A DNA stretch of 64,000 nucleotides from Liolophura sinensis (taxonomy: Eukaryota > Mollusca > Polyplacophora > Chitonida > Chitonidae). The translations under genes and the position numbers were made by a program. Within the stretch, counting starts at the first letter, position 1, and every line of letters begins with the position of its first letter. The DNA lies in NCBI RefSeq assembly GCF_032854445.1, contig NC_088301.1:41031187-41095186 (forward strand). The letters are read 5' to 3'. The notes beneath the pieces were generated by a model. The model saw only the letters and a list, made by a program, of their open reading frames with translations, made no database searches and was not told the origin of the DNA. Below, one piece after another: positions 1-13,165 of the stretch.

Positions 1-170
1 CTTTGGCCTTGCTGTCAAATATAAATTTATATTCTATGGATATTTGTTTCCACTCTGCATTTCCTTAGATTTCTGCATATGAATATGGGAATATGGGAAT
101 ACGGAAGATAATCTTAAAATTGTCTGGAATTTTTTAGGGTTCATTTACACTAGCTGTGTTTGTTTTGTAG

Positions 171-1209
171 GCTATTTCTTGCCACTATGCGAGTACAGAC
201 TGCCATTTCATTGATATTGCCGGAACATCTCAAGAGAACTTGGCTGAGGAAGTAATAGACTTGGCAGTTAAGCGCACAGGCTTGCCTCGAGAGGACATAC
301 AATTTAAGGTAATAATCATGTAGCTTCTTCATGGTTTGTTCAGTCACATCCAAGTGAACAGTATTGTTCTATTCCACTTGATTGATAAGGTATTCCTATT
401 CCTGTGCAGGGACAACTCCAGTCCAAACTGAATTCGCTGAGAATCTCTTACAATGGAGGGGTCTCCGTGGCTCAGTTGGCTAGTGCGCTAGCGCAGCGTA
501 ATGACCCAGGAGTCTCTCACCAATGCGGTCGCTGTGAGTTCAAGCCCAGCTCATGCTGGCTTCCTCTCCGGTCGAAAGTGGGAAGGTCTGCAAGCAACCT
601 GCAGATGGTCATGTGTTTCCCCCGGGCTCTGCCCGGTTTCCTCCCACCATAATGCTTGCCGCCATCGTATAAGTGAAATATTCTTGAGTACAGCGTAAAA
701 CACCAATCAAATAAATAAATTTTATAATGCAGAACTTCATTAGTAATACATGATGTTGCAAATACACGGTAGAACTAGAACAGAACAAAATTCTGGGCTG
801 TCACAAAAGTCTGAGATTTTGTAGTATAGGCATAAATTCTTTGCGTTTGTTTATGACTCGAGCAACCTGATCAGACCCCATCTGCTGAGAAGTACTGATG
901 CATACTTGAAACTGCTATTTAGTTTATTGCTATGAGCTGATTATGAAGATACTCTCTCTTTGGTGATACCAGAGTTATTTGATAGGCTGTGGTAAAACTT
1001 CAAGGCCTGCCCTTAGTTTAGTCAAACTCAAGTCTTCACTTATGGTATCATTCTTGAATTTGAAGTTCAACACTAATTTACATGATTGATATGAAAGACA
1101 TCTCTTAATATTAAGATAATTTTCATTACCTCTGCAATTTTAATAGGACATTTGGACTCTGAAATCCCGCTGTGTGAAGGGGGAGCAGAACCATTTGCAA
1201 GGATATTAG
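171..1209 (+). CDS. PHYH: Phytanoyl-CoA 2-hydroxylase, last two exons (3' end of gene)
   Basis: PHYH is the peroxisomal 2-oxoglutarate- and Fe(II)-dependent dioxygenase that hydroxylates phytanoyl-CoA in alpha-oxidation. Two exons are visible. The first, 171-308, follows a TTTTGTAG acceptor, ends at a GTAATA donor, is 46 codons in phase 0, and encodes [15 protein letters not shown] and [13 protein letters not shown]. The last exon, 1147-1209, follows TTTTAATAG and encodes [12 protein letters not shown] then a stop at 1207-1209. Both match the C-terminal end of vertebrate PHYH as I recall it (AISCHFASADCHYID, GTSQENIEKEV, DIWMFRARLVKG). The iron-binding residues lie in upstream exons outside the window. 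The intron 309-1146 carries a SINE. An AATAAA at 1459-1464 is a plausible poly(A) signal. The gene converges on GH20 gene A. The identification is confident, but only about 66 C-terminal residues are seen. Confidence 0.9.
456..721 (+). mobile_element. Full-length tRNA-derived SINE in PHYH intron
   Basis: The head is tRNA-like, with an A-box-like TGGCTCAGTTGG and a B-box-like GAGTTCAAGCC. The body ends in the shared tail (ATAAGTGAAATATTCTTGAG, then GTAAAACACCAATC) and short AAAT repeats. It is flanked by imperfect repeats TTACAATG (448-455) and TTATAATG (722-729), a likely target-site duplication. Many partial relatives occur in the window. Confidence 0.85.
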
Positions 1210-4200
1210 TCACTACTATCCCATGTTCCAACAGACGTGCCTGCAAGAAACAGGGTGGCCTGCTTTCAGACTGACACGTGCATTGTTTGCCAGTAAGACA
1301 ATCATTCCTGTGCAATCCCAATGAGAGAAATGACTTGAAACAAAGTCTGCTACAACAAAATGCCTTCATGGGCAAGGAGTAATCAGTATTTAGTCACATA
1401 CTTTTGCCAGAGAAGAGTCTGTTATAAATATTAAATTAAGAGAAAGCTGAATAAGTTAAATAAAACAATTTCTCAGTCAATTAAATGTGCAAATATAGCT
1501 TTATGGAAATTCATTTACAATTAGGTGTTTCAGGAAAAAGGTTTTTATATCCCATCATTTTCTGTGTACTCCAGTGTCATAAAAAGGAACTAAAACCTCA
1601 TGCCTCAACGAAATCACAAAAATTTAGGCGTTGTATTACAAGATCATAAGATTGTAAAGTGGAGTTGATACGTGTAATTTCATCATCTGTACTGACCCAA
1701 ACTTGTGATTGTTAATATGTGTGCAGACCAACAGTAATCATACTGCTGTAGGTCACAAGTCCTTGGCAGGTGAGTTTGGGTGATATGTTTTTTTTTTTTT
1801 GGTTTTTTTTTAAACCCGCGTCAGGTGAGATGAGGTGGATATCTTGGGCCCATGCCTGGAGGCCTTCACCAGTAAGTGTCACCTAGGTCATCCGTTGAAA
1901 TCTCATAGGATGTCCACACATATCTTCAGTCAAATATTCTTTTTAAATCTCTGTGATCATGTGACCTAAAGTCTGCCTCTGTCTTTTAAGGTAGACACCT
2001 TGTTTGGTCAGAACAGTGGCTTTGCTATTTTACTGAATTGGTCAAAAAAACTGCGATTGCAGTGTCAGAAAAAAATTAACGTTACAAATGTCATGTTTAA
2101 AGGACGCAACAAATAAAAACGATTACCAAAATATACAATTTTATTCTTTGCAATGGACCATCAGTCTTCACCGCATTCAGACAAGGAGATGACCCATGTC
2201 CTGCAACCACATAGTAATCTCTTTTTTTTTTTTTAACAGGACATGCTGTTTACTAGATTGTTTTGAGGATCATTGAAAATTTTGCATAATGGCGAAGTCA
2301 ACATCACCTCCCAATGATTTTTGCGAGATATCTATATCTGATAACCTATTACCATTTACATTCTGCACAACTTAAACCTCTCCTGCATCCAGAAAATGGA
2401 AGTTGGAACCTAACAATATACCTGTGTTACCATGCCAAGTATTCACCTGAATCCAGGTTTGTTCCCCAAGTGTGCAGTATTTGGTTACCCCCCCACCCCC
2501 CTCATAAATGAGCAGCACTTTAAAGAGCTTGGAATATCCTGTATATGTACTTGGGGGTTAACAACACAGTGCACAGAGTTGCCACACATTGATTAGCCCT
2601 ACACTGACATGGGCTAACAGTATGTATGAACCAGATGTGAACTGGTGCAGTAGACTGTTCGTTATATCAGAAGTTTGTCATGTGGGTGAAACATGTTTGT
2701 CATTGATATGTGTGGAGCAGAAATACTTTATTTTAGTGTAATGTAGTTGCAATTTGTTGTTTAGTTGATTGTTGACGCCATAATCAAGCATTTTTCATTT
2801 ATCCAATGGAGATGGTCATTTTTATGAATGGAGGAAACTGGAATGCCTGTGATATAACTTTATAGCTACAAATCTGGTTTATTTACCTGGGTGGGTGCTT
2901 ACTTACTGGTTGGATGTGCATTAAGGTTGAATACACAATATTTTTTTTTTCAAAACACAAACTTCTTATATTTAACTTACACACTGTTTTGAATATAACA
3001 CCTGCTGTTAACTCTGTGTTTGACTGTTGGGCAGATAAAAGCATGAATTTAAACATAAAACTCAACGAACAGCTGTACACCTCAAAAGTCTTATCTGATG
3101 ATGCACTTTCAAACAACAAAAGCAAGAGTACCAGGTGGTCATCGATTTCATGATATATAAACAAATTTAAATTCAGATGTATCACTCGACTGCTTTGCTG
3201 CTGCTTCTTTGAGTTCTAAGGCGTTGCATTCATATTTCTTCCTCAGCTAAGACTTGGATTAAATGGACCAGGAAAATTTGTGATATTTTAGAATAGAAAG
3301 ACCATTTCATTTCATTTATTTTTTTATTTATTCCATTGGTGTTTTACGCCATACTCAAGAATATTTCACTTATACGACAGCAGCCAACATTATGGTGGGA
3401 GGAAACCAGGCAGCTGGACTTGAACTCACAGTGACCGCATACACCATTTCATGCCTGGTTATATTTTAGTGTTTTACTTTCCACTCTTTCACAATTTATC
3501 ACAGAGCAAGTTCATTATTATGATTAATATTCATTAATATAGCCACATGGGCTGTTCAAAGGGCAGTAGGCTTGCATAATATTGCGGAAGTACCAAGAGG
3601 ATAAAACTTACAAAACATAGATGTAAGTACATTTACAAATTCTACATATGTGTATTTGTAAAATGTATGTGAATCATGGTGGCTTGAAAAATGCACAACT
3701 TTTAATCTGAAAGTTATATGTATATATGATAAAGCACATCCCCATGTAAATTGCAAAGAACTTGTCCAGTAACAATGATGTTCATAATACACGTGTATAA
3801 CCAAGTGTGTATATGAATGGGTGAGACAATGTAGAATATGGGTTGGTCAGATTTTGTCAAAAAAAAAAGTATATATATATATATATAGATATACATATAC
3901 CCATTTGTAGTGAATATGGTGGTATAAAACATGAATTTATCAGACTGGGCAGAATCAGAGCGAGAGGACTCACTGGTAAGTGTGTAGCTGGTAAAATAAG
4001 TTTGCATGTGTAAAACATGAATGGTCCCTGACACAAAATCAACAATTTAATTATACCACAACTTAAGATAGCACTAAAGTTAACCAAGGTGTTTCGAGAC
4101 ACCTGCAGTTAAAGAAAACCCTGTGGTCTTTAAGAAGATATTTCACAAAGAGCAATAGTAATGTGCATAGCAAAGCCTTGCATGGGAACGATCATGTCCA

Positions 4201-4378
4201 GACTTGAGGTAGATAATTCACATATGCAAGATACACAATTACCTCAGATACACATTATAGAAACGCTCGGGTAGGACAAACATTACACTACTCTGCCCCA
4301 TCTTCAAAAACAAGGTTATTTTACTCTGTACATATTTTTTTCTGTACATATGTTTTTCAGTTCTTTCTTTCACTCTGT
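1210..4378. other. Convergent intergenic region between PHYH and GH20 gene A
   Basis: No coding exon was recognised. The region should hold both 3' UTRs: AATAAA at 1459-1464 for PHYH, and a weaker reverse-strand ATTAAA at 4046-4051 that could serve gene A. It also holds T-runs at about 1789-1811 and 2221-2234, a SINE fragment near 3316-3442 and a short AT microsatellite near 3870-3887. The open frames here are short and unlike any family I know. Confidence 0.6.
3316..3442 (-). mobile_element. SINE fragment
   Basis: The tail segment of the common SINE in reverse orientation (TTGGTGTTTTACGCC, TCAAGAATATTTCACTTATA), followed by part of the body and GACTTGAACTCACAG. Part of the internal body is missing. 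Confidence 0.75.
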
Positions 4379-7300
4379 TTAACTCTGATTGAGAGGACTG
4401 GCGGCTATCTGCTGATTGGCAGAGTCTGTTGATGGCTGTGTACCAGCATCTATCGAAATCACCCGACTAACACGTTTCCCATCTGCAGATCTGAAATGAG
4501 AGACAAGGAAATACCTGTAATGAATAAATGAAGGAGGGAGTTTTACATCCCATAACTCAAAGCACCATTTATACCAGAACATATACAGTCACAAATCAGC
4601 ACTTTGCTTCGTGACAGGACTGTTCCACCGGCACAATCTAGTGAGATCAGGGCCTACTTTTCACAATCATGAACTTGCAACTGTCCTTCCAGGCTTTCTC
4701 AGGTTGAAAATTCACATTTTTATGGCAGTCCATCTACATGGACTCAGTATGCTATTTTAATATTTTGACATTGATCATAACACTGAGTCCATCCCCACCA
4801 AAATTGCTTCACATTTCTGAACTCCAACTTGATGGAACTTACCTCAACAAGGGCCATTATGAATTGAAACAAGATGATTAAGTTATGCTTACTGACAGCA
4901 GTGGAAATGTAATAGTCTTCTGGAGTATTTCAATGCCAAAATTTTGACATTTCAACAGCAAGCCGCTCGGAACAGCTGAAGTTCTAGCTGTCGATGTGAC
5001 CACAAGCTAACAAGTTAATTCGTTTCATCGGTGAGGACAGTAAATTAAAAGAACAGTATTTGAGATTCCTCTGGAAAATTACATAGAAATGAGCAGAGTA
5101 TGTGAGTTAGATTGCCATCATTTGAAAGGAGATGAAAGTTTGAAATATGAGGCAAGTTTTTTTGAGAGGCACATTGACTTGAGGCACTCTAACCTGCAGA
5201 CAACATCATTTTGAGGAAAGAGTTACAAGTTTATTGAAAATGGCCCCAGTTTACCTGACAGGAGATAGCTAATAGTACCTAGTAAGACCATAGGGGAAAA
5301 AAGACAGGCTTACCTAATGTAACCAGGCAGTCTTGCCCGACAAAATCATCTGCTAAAAGCAAGCAGCAGAGCTTACCTGGTGCGTAGGAGCACTGAGGAT
5401 TCGTACACTTCTGTTCCATCATGTGCTTCTTTCCAGTGTTTTCCTCCATCCAGGCTGTGTTCCACAGAGAGGCCAGGATATGCTGTGTTTGTGTACAGCT
5501 TATAACCATCTACTAATCTGCAACAATCATATCCTTTTCTTAATGATCTTTGAAAAGGGCAGATCACCCTCCAGCAACTTCTAAAATTCCCAAAACTTTG
5601 CCAAAAAACTTTGGCAATACATGTCCACGTACGCGTGAATATGGTTTGCTCTCATAAGTGAGGCCAAGTGGAAACACACAACCAAAGCTGTATAACAAGG
5701 ACATCCACAAATTTAAAGAGAGACTCCTAACCTCAAGTTAATATACAGACGATGAGTTTGTTTCTCAGCTCAGGTTTTAATGAGAAAACTGAGTTGGGGA
5801 TTATGACCTCACGCAAATATTTTCTACATTTACATGACGTATAATTTGCATACATATGAAAGATCCTAATATTATCATATCTTTTAAATAGATTTTTAAC
5901 TGCATTCAAACTGGTGCAAGTCTTGTTTACAAAATCATAACCTATCAGTTCTAATCTATATTTGTCATAGAATATATCCATTAATTTTTATAGCACGCCA
6001 TACTAACGTCAAAATATGCACACCTTCTATCACAGTAAAGGGGTTGCTTCCTCTCCACCCACAAGTGGGAAGGTCTGTCGGCAACCTGCACATGGTCATG
6101 GGTTTCCCCTAACAAAATGCTGGCTCCCGTCGTAAGTCAAATGTTCTTGTGTACTGCGTAAAACATCAATCAAATAAAAAAATATAATAGTAAAAGGGGC
6201 TCTCGAGGCATTTGGTGGATTATTTACACCTGTCAAACTCACCTGGCCCCTGGAAGGGGCACATGGTACATGATGCCCAGGTCATCTAGACGCTTCAGCT
6301 CATGGCTCCCTAATGCTGCTGCAAATGATGACCAATCATCATGCAAGACTGCCTGTCTCTCAGATCTTGTTGGGTACGACTCCCATGATGCCTCATGCCA
6401 AGCACGCTCCGCCAGAGCCAGGATTCTCGGATAGATCAGCTGGTGGAGTTGTTCAGGACTGCGAATTAATTCACTCCATAGCTGGCCCTGAATACCTGAG
6501 TTGATAAAATGGGTGGTATACGATTTCCTAATCCTCTGCAATAACATTCTTCAAAATTTCACAGCATTAACCTGATATGCTTTAAACAGAAAAAAAAAAC
6601 ACAAACCGTTTAAGCCCTAGCAGCATTCTGCTACATGTGTAGTATTAAATTTTACCTTTACAGAGTACAAGAGTAAGTACATCTAAAATTCTACGCTGAA
6701 GCTACAAATCCTTAAGTGGAAAAATCTGTCATCAAGGTGCAGATGGTTGTGTTTTCTCTAGCAATAATGCTGGCTGTATAAGTCGTATGAGTTATATATT
6801 CTTGACTACAGCATAAAACACCATACAATATAAATCTGTCATTATATTACAATTTTAAGCACATTTTTAGAGCCAAATAAAGGTAATAAACCATTATTTT
6901 AGCTGCCGACTCTTACATTTTTCCAATAGAATATCATCCTGCTACCACACAAACCTCAAAACGTTATCCTAAGATCGACGGAACTTTCAGAATCAGCTAA
7001 AAGAAGTAAATTAGTCTTGGTGACGAAATTTTATGTCACCATGACCATACCTATTACATTCTCTGGCTTCTCTAAGCGCTCAAACACCTTTTCTGCCGTC
7101 TCTAGATCCTCATCTGTGATTGGTTCTCCAGACAGTTTCTCATCACAGTTGCCAAGCAGATTCAAAGGCATAAAGCTAAATGTCTTGAATGTGTCAATGT
7201 ATCGAGTGGCCCAGTACAGCCCTCTCTCATTAGGATCTGGTTCATAAGGATGGTCAAAGTAGAGATGGGTGCCCTGTGCCATTACCACCTGAAAACAGGA

Positions 7301-10300
7301 TAAGAACGTGTTTTATATTTTTTTAAAACTGCCTCACTGAAACAGTCTTAATACTGCTTAGAATAAGGTATGGATATTGCAGTGTATGACCTAAAATTTC
7401 ACTCAAAACAGTGCCATTTTAACTGCTATTAAATGTCATAAAATATTACTTTTGGTTCTGAAAATCGAAGTTCTCCAATATATCATCCTATCATTCAAAC
7501 ACCTAAGATCATCAAAACTCTCACAATCAAGCAAAATAGGCACCTTTGTCATGGGAGAAATTTGAGGTCAATTACCATTTACTAATTACCAGTAGCATTT
7601 ATTTTTTTTATTTGATTGAAGTTCTAAGCCATACTCAAGAATATTTCACTTCTACGACTGTGGTCACCATTATGGAGAGAGGAAACCATGCAGGGCCCAA
7701 GGCAACTCACAACCATCTGCAGGTTGCTGGAAGACCTTCACAGCAGTAAAATTTGATGCAGGAGCATGTCTATTCCAGAGATGTGCACAACGGTCAAGAA
7801 TAAAAACACCATTTTTAAGAAGAAGAATGTACAATAACGTCGTCCTCCAACAGAGGCGCTTGCTTCAGTTAAAAAAGGCATATACTGTCACATTTTCTGA
7901 GAAAATGCCTCTGTAGACTGACTCACCTTGTAACCTGAGTTTGCTAAGCGGTTCCCAGAGTCAGCCAATCTAACCTCCCAACGATTTAACCAAGCGTACA
8001 CAGTCACTTCCTTACTTGGTATGTCATGTCGTTCAATCATTTCTCCATCATCAAAGAGCACTGCATCCTGCCAAGCTGACAGGTCCACGTTACATTCAGC
8101 AGCAACTTCAGCAACGCGCTTCACGAAATATTCCATGAGATCTTCTTCACTGTCAACGATACCCTCAGAGAGAAGCTTTTGACAAGCCTGGTAGTCTCTC
8201 CACGACTTTGTTGGTACCTCGTCACCACCAAAGTGAAATGACCTCAATGGGGAAATATTGGCATGCAGAGAAATAAGTTCTGAGATCACTTTTCTAACAA
8301 AAGCATATGTTGATTCCAAACCTGGATCAATGGCATTGTTCACATACTTCTGCACCGAGAGATGGTCCCCACCTGAGGTTTTGCCCACAAGGGTGTAGTC
8401 CTCAAATTTTCTTCCCATTTCCTTCAACCTATCCTGACGTAACTGCATAGTTTTGATAGCTGCATGAGCATGGCCAGGCATGTCAATCTCCGGAATGATT
8501 TCAATATGGCGAAGTTTTGCATACAAAAGCAAGTCACGGTACTCCTCTATGGAGTAAAAGGCTGATCGGATTTCAGGACCAGATCCAAGTACAGGAAGAA
8601 TACATTTTGTCTCACTTAAGTCGTGGCCTGTTTTACCACCAATCTGGTGCACAAATAAAAATATGTAATACTGAATGATGAAAATGTTTACAGGTACCAT
8701 AATACAATTTTTTGACAGCGCTGTTAAACATTTACTTTCACAAAACAACAAGATAAAAACTGCTACCTGGCAGGTGCATAGAACAAAAAAAATATAATAG
8801 AAAACTGAAATAAGTATGGTTTTAAAATGACGAAGATTTACGTCAGTGAAAAAGTACAGTAGAAACTACAATCGTCTACATCAGCATAAAAGAATCATGG
8901 CTGATCTGAATCAGAGTATAGTCGAAATAACACATTACAGAAGAGAAAGAGAAACTATACAATGGTATCAATTTTTTTTTTTTTTACCTGTGTCAGCTCT
9001 TCTAAGCCAGGAATCTCAAGCCTCCAACCTTCATCATCCGTCAAATGAAAATGGAGTTTGTTGAGTTTATACATGGCCATCGTCTCTAGCAACAGCTTTA
9101 TATCCCTCACTGAGTGGAAGTTTCTCACAACATCAATGTGCATGCCACGGTAAGGGAAGCGAGGAGCATCCTGGATCTTCACCTCAGGGACACGCCCATC
9201 TGGATTCCACAGGCTCAAGAATGTCTGGATGCCATAAAACACACCCGCGGGATTAGTCCCCTGAATGGTTACCTGATCATCCTCAGCACTGACACGGATC
9301 TGGTAAGCCTCTTCTACAAACAAGCCTGTTACCTGTCTTCCTGAGAGGATAGTAGCAGTGTCGCACAATTCCAGGTGCACAGTTGCTCTCCGACACTCCT
9401 GATGACCCTCGTCTACTGGCAGCAAAGTCTTTTCTGCAATATACAGACATAATTAAATGGCAGGACTCATAACATTAAAATGATTCCGCAGTATGAAAAA
9501 AGTTTAAATATTTTAGGAATTTTATTACCCAATTGGAAGCATCCAATGACCACACCTCTTCTAAGAATTTAATCAAACTTCATTAAAATGTTTTTAAGTG
9601 GAATTAAAAGGTAAAGAAATCAATCAGCTTCAAGCGAAATGTGTCGCTTGAAAAATGCTAAACTTTAGGTAAATTACAGTATCTATACCAACCTGCCAGA
9701 TATTTTGCTTCATTTACTAAGCTGTGGCTGGTGCAGCTAATGACCCATTTGTCTGTTGTGACTGTGACAAACTTTCCCTCCCTTTTGGACAAGTGCAACG
9801 GTGTTGGTATGACCATTTGAGCAATCACCCGGCCATCTGCTCTTGCATTTTTTTCATAGCGTTCCCCTGCCGTATAAGGATTATAGGCATCAATACGTCT
9901 CCCATAGCCAACGGAATAATCAAACCGCTTCCACTTTAATGGTGTGTCAAAGTCAGCCACAAAGCCTAATGTTTCATCCACAGTGCTTTGTATTAGTGCT
10001 GGATAACATCCTTCAGCAGCAAAGTACCAGTTAGGCATCACATCCGTTTTGGCCACAGAATAATACTGCCCCTTGAACGAAATTTTCAGAGAACACCCCT
10101 GCTCTAAAGTTTTGAAATATCTTGCTGGTTCCAAAACAAACAGGCAGCCATTAATGTGGGAGATCTTCACCTGTGCTTCTGGAATCAAGACATATTTTTC
10201 ATCTGGTAGCACATCTGGTTCTATCATTCGAACATGACAGAAATAAATTCCCCATCTCCCAGCTTTTAGAGGTTTGTTACTGTTGTTTGTGAGTGTTAGA

Positions 10301-10405
10301 CATGCCCTGAAGGTCTTTCTACCATCAGAAATGTTGTCTAACACCTCATAAAGCACGCCAAGATTTTCTGCAATGTCATTCAGTGTCTTCTGATCCATTT
10401 TTTTT
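4379..10405 (-). CDS. GH20 gene A: chitobiase-type beta-N-acetylhexosaminidase, complete active site
   Basis: Predicted to release terminal GlcNAc from chitin oligosaccharides (GH20 family). Exons in transcript order: 9693-10405, 8988-9433, 7927-8643, 7051-7288, 6243-6495, 5377-5517, 4379-4490. From the ATG at 10398 they join to one 870-aa frame. Domains: CHB_HEX (about 1-200, with RWGIYFCHV and KWKRFD), GH20b, GH20 barrel, and a C-terminal domain in the last two exons. Visible active-site elements are RG in YRGMHIDV, DDEGWRLEIPG, DMPGH, HFGGDE (H521, D525, E526), AWQD, YAWLN, THLYFD and GQLWSE; none is altered. No signal peptide is seen at this Met, unlike genes B-D, and the mature start of the paralogues aligns almost at it. 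A first exon at 16471-16540 may add about 26 residues. The C-terminus is polar and ends in SPLNQS. Confidence 0.92.
6046..6183 (+). mobile_element. 5'-truncated SINE in intron 6 of gene A
   Basis: The body and tail of the common SINE: AAGTGGGAAGGTCTG, GCAACCTGCACATGGTCATG, a diverged GTAAGTCAAATGTTCTTG, then GTAAAACATCAATCAAATAAA. The tRNA-like head is absent. It lies just downstream of gene A exon 6. Confidence 0.8.
6724..6832 (+). mobile_element. Degenerate SINE fragment in intron 5 of gene A
   Basis: Diverged tail half of the SINE: GGTGCAGATGGTTGTG, AATAATGCTGGCTG, a weak ATTCTTGACTACAGC and ATAAAACACCAT. It is more diverged than most copies here, so probably older. Confidence 0.55.
7598..7739 (-). 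mobile_element. SINE fragment in intron 4 of gene A
   Basis: Reverse-orientation tail and body: TTTATTTGATTG, CATACTCAAGAATATTTCAC, CACCATTATGGAGAG and CATCTGCAGGTTGCTGGAAG. The head is lost. Confidence 0.75.
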
Positions 10406-12571
10406 CTGAAAGCAAAAAGCAAATAAAACAGTTAACACATCTGCTACAGTATATGTAACATTTTACCCACATGTATATTATTGCAGTTGTGGTGGACAAA
10501 TCCATGAAAAACTTTGCTCATCATCAGCAATCCTGAAGTGCCTCCTAATTTAAATCTGTAGCCCAATCAAGAACTTGATTCATGTACCCAATGTATTAAG
10601 TGAATGAAACATGTACCAAGCAAATAAAACTCTAAGCTAAGGTCAAATGACTGACTGATTTATCGACTGGTGTGTATCACCACATTCAAGAATATTTTCA
10701 TGGGTGAAGGAAAGTTAGAGTGCAAGGAGTAAATTAGAGGCCTTTGAAGTAAACAGCTTATCACATTTCTTGCCATTTGCCAGTTATGCCCTGTGTATCA
10801 TTTGTAATATACCAAACAACAAATAAAATAGAGGAACAACTTGAAGCATAGAACTAGAATGGACACAGAGAATCAGTAAATTTCAATGATAAAGGTATTA
10901 TGACAGTCCCCTCCAAAATGCTTCAGAAGTTCAGAGCAAAGTACAATGAGATAGCAAAGGGACAGGAAAGGCACGCAGACAGACACTGAAGTAACCTAAG
11001 GCAAAGCAGAGCAAACATTATAGTGGTATATAGATTATAGAAAATAATTAAACATGACTAATTAAATAATGACATTGGGTAGGTTTCAAGGTTGAATATT
11101 GCCAACATATTAATATTCTGTTGGTATTTATATCAAAACCATGCCATATGGTTAAAACATAGACTCTGACTAAGTTCAACCATGCAAAAAAACAGCAACA
11201 CTGTTTTAAACATCATGACTTAAAGTCTGCACATTCTCCTCCATGTTCTAATTCTGCCTGAAACAGGAAACCTAATTCCACTAATTCTGCAACAAATCCG
11301 AACCTAGTGGTATTAAAAAAAAAAACCTTCATTAGGGTAATTTATTTGTAATATCACAGATTGCATATACTTTAAAGTCAATGAAAATGATGTACAGCAC
11401 ACAGTTAGGCAGTAAGGGCAGAATATATTCATGTTCAAGGAAATTCTTCAGTGATTGACTTCAACTGACATTCATGTACATGTCAGAAAAAATGCCTTTG
11501 GCAATGGGGTATCGGCAGATTCTCTTCTCACAACAGGTGGCATTGCGCTGAATTAGGACTTCGTCACTACAAATATTTATTCCGCGACCTGAAACATGTT
11601 ATGAGCTGCGGTTTCATCTATGACATATAAGGTCTACTAACTGTGATGTTTTGCGGTTACAGCTGCCGCTGAGTGTTCCACTTCATTGAAATTCTGTAAT
11701 TCTCTCCTAGTTTAGACTTCAGCTGGTATCCCATTAATAGCATATTAAAATTGATAACCAGTGAAATCTATTGTTTAACTTTAAAACTGAATTTGTAAGT
11801 TATTTCCCTTTCTTCTGTGCAACGATATCCATTTTTCAGTGATCATTTCCATTAACATATATGTAACGAGATGAAAATCTGAGGAATATGTTCTTTAACA
11901 GCCTTGTTATGTTTATTAGCACTGTTTATGGTATGGTGTCATAAACAGTGCACCAATATTGAAGACACTGGAAGAGAGTGATAATCATTCAAACGTTACA
12001 TCTATCATATATATATATATACACTAATCTGCGTGTCTGACCTGATACAATTAACACAATTCGTGTAAATAATTATTGGTGCAGGAAAAGTAATATAAAA
12101 ACAAAAATGCGCGAAAGGGTACCCCGGTAAGGACTCGTGAACGCATTTAATTCAAATTTGACTGAGAAAAGGGAGCACTTCTCGTTGAAATGATGCAGGC
12201 ATCGCAGCCACACAACAGCTTACACGATTGATCTGCATGGGAACAAAAGTACGAAAAACAGATGAATAAACTATAGTTTCATCGTGTATTCCAGAAGAAA
12301 CTGGAATAAATTATTACAAAAAGTGACATTCTAGAACTTATGGCAAATATCAGCATGCGTCTTTTTAACCATGGAGCTATTAATGCTTGCACTGACCATT
12401 GGTTTGTGTTCTCAAACTTTTGACCCCTCCACTATCTATGCCATGTGAAGCACGAATCTTCTTTCCTCCACACACATAAGAGTTCCTCCAAGCGAGATTG
12501 GAGTCACCGCTGTATAAAGACACTCTAAGCGGGACACGTGAAAAGAGTGCACGTACAAGTATAGTTTACAT

Positions 12572-12592
12572 GGGGGGGGGGGGGGGGGGGGG
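12572..12592 (+). repeat. 21-base poly-G tract
   Basis: An uninterrupted run of 21 G followed by CTGGGG. In the gene A transcript it reads as poly-C. Such a run could form G-quadruplex on the + strand and its length is unreliable in most assemblies. Confidence 0.95.
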
Positions 12593-13079
12593 CTGGGGTG
12601 TAATATAGGGTATGGACTTAGGGTATGAACGCCTCTGGGGCCTTTATAAATTTCCGCTGAATGTTATGTTTCGAAACGTTTTAACCTACATTTGGAAAAG
12701 ACAGTAGGCTAGCCTATATTAAATTATAGGATAATATATACATTATCATTATACTAAATGACTGTACGGCCGTTTCGCGGCTCCAGCCAGTATTCTGAAA
12801 AATTCTAAATTATATCCTACGCAAAAATGGAATCCTACCAGCAAATCCTTCAGATATACCGAGGTATCACTGAAACACCAATGGTGCACCTAACCAAGAG
12901 GGTTTCTCCACTGTTAACCTACTGTCAAACAGTTTGCCAATCTTTTTTCAAAACACTGTGTAGAAAGGTAAATAAATGAAGCGTATAAGTCTTACATGCG
13001 TCTAATACATATGTGTTCAGGGTGCATAATATATAGAAGTTGAAGCATATATGTTTACATGGTGTCACAAAGATTCTAT

Positions 13080-13165
13080 GGTGCGTCTACGTCAGAGGTA
13101 GGCCTATCCGAGGTGCGTTTACGTCAGAGATTGGCCCCTATCCCTGACGCGTCTACGCCAAAGGG
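13080..13165 (+). repeat. Three diverged direct repeats, about 35-40 bp
   Basis: GTGCGTCTACGTCAGAG, GTGCGTTTACGTCAGAG and a more diverged ACGCGTCTACGCCAAAG follow one another, each followed by a GGCC- or CCTAT-containing stretch. This is a small local tandem array inside probable intron 1 of gene A. Confidence 0.6.

Noticed and set aside
404-652. Open frame after a good-looking acceptor (TGTGCAG) in the PHYH intron
   Set aside because: It runs straight into the SINE, and the true PHYH last exon (DIW, then LKSRCVKG) is found at 1147-1209.
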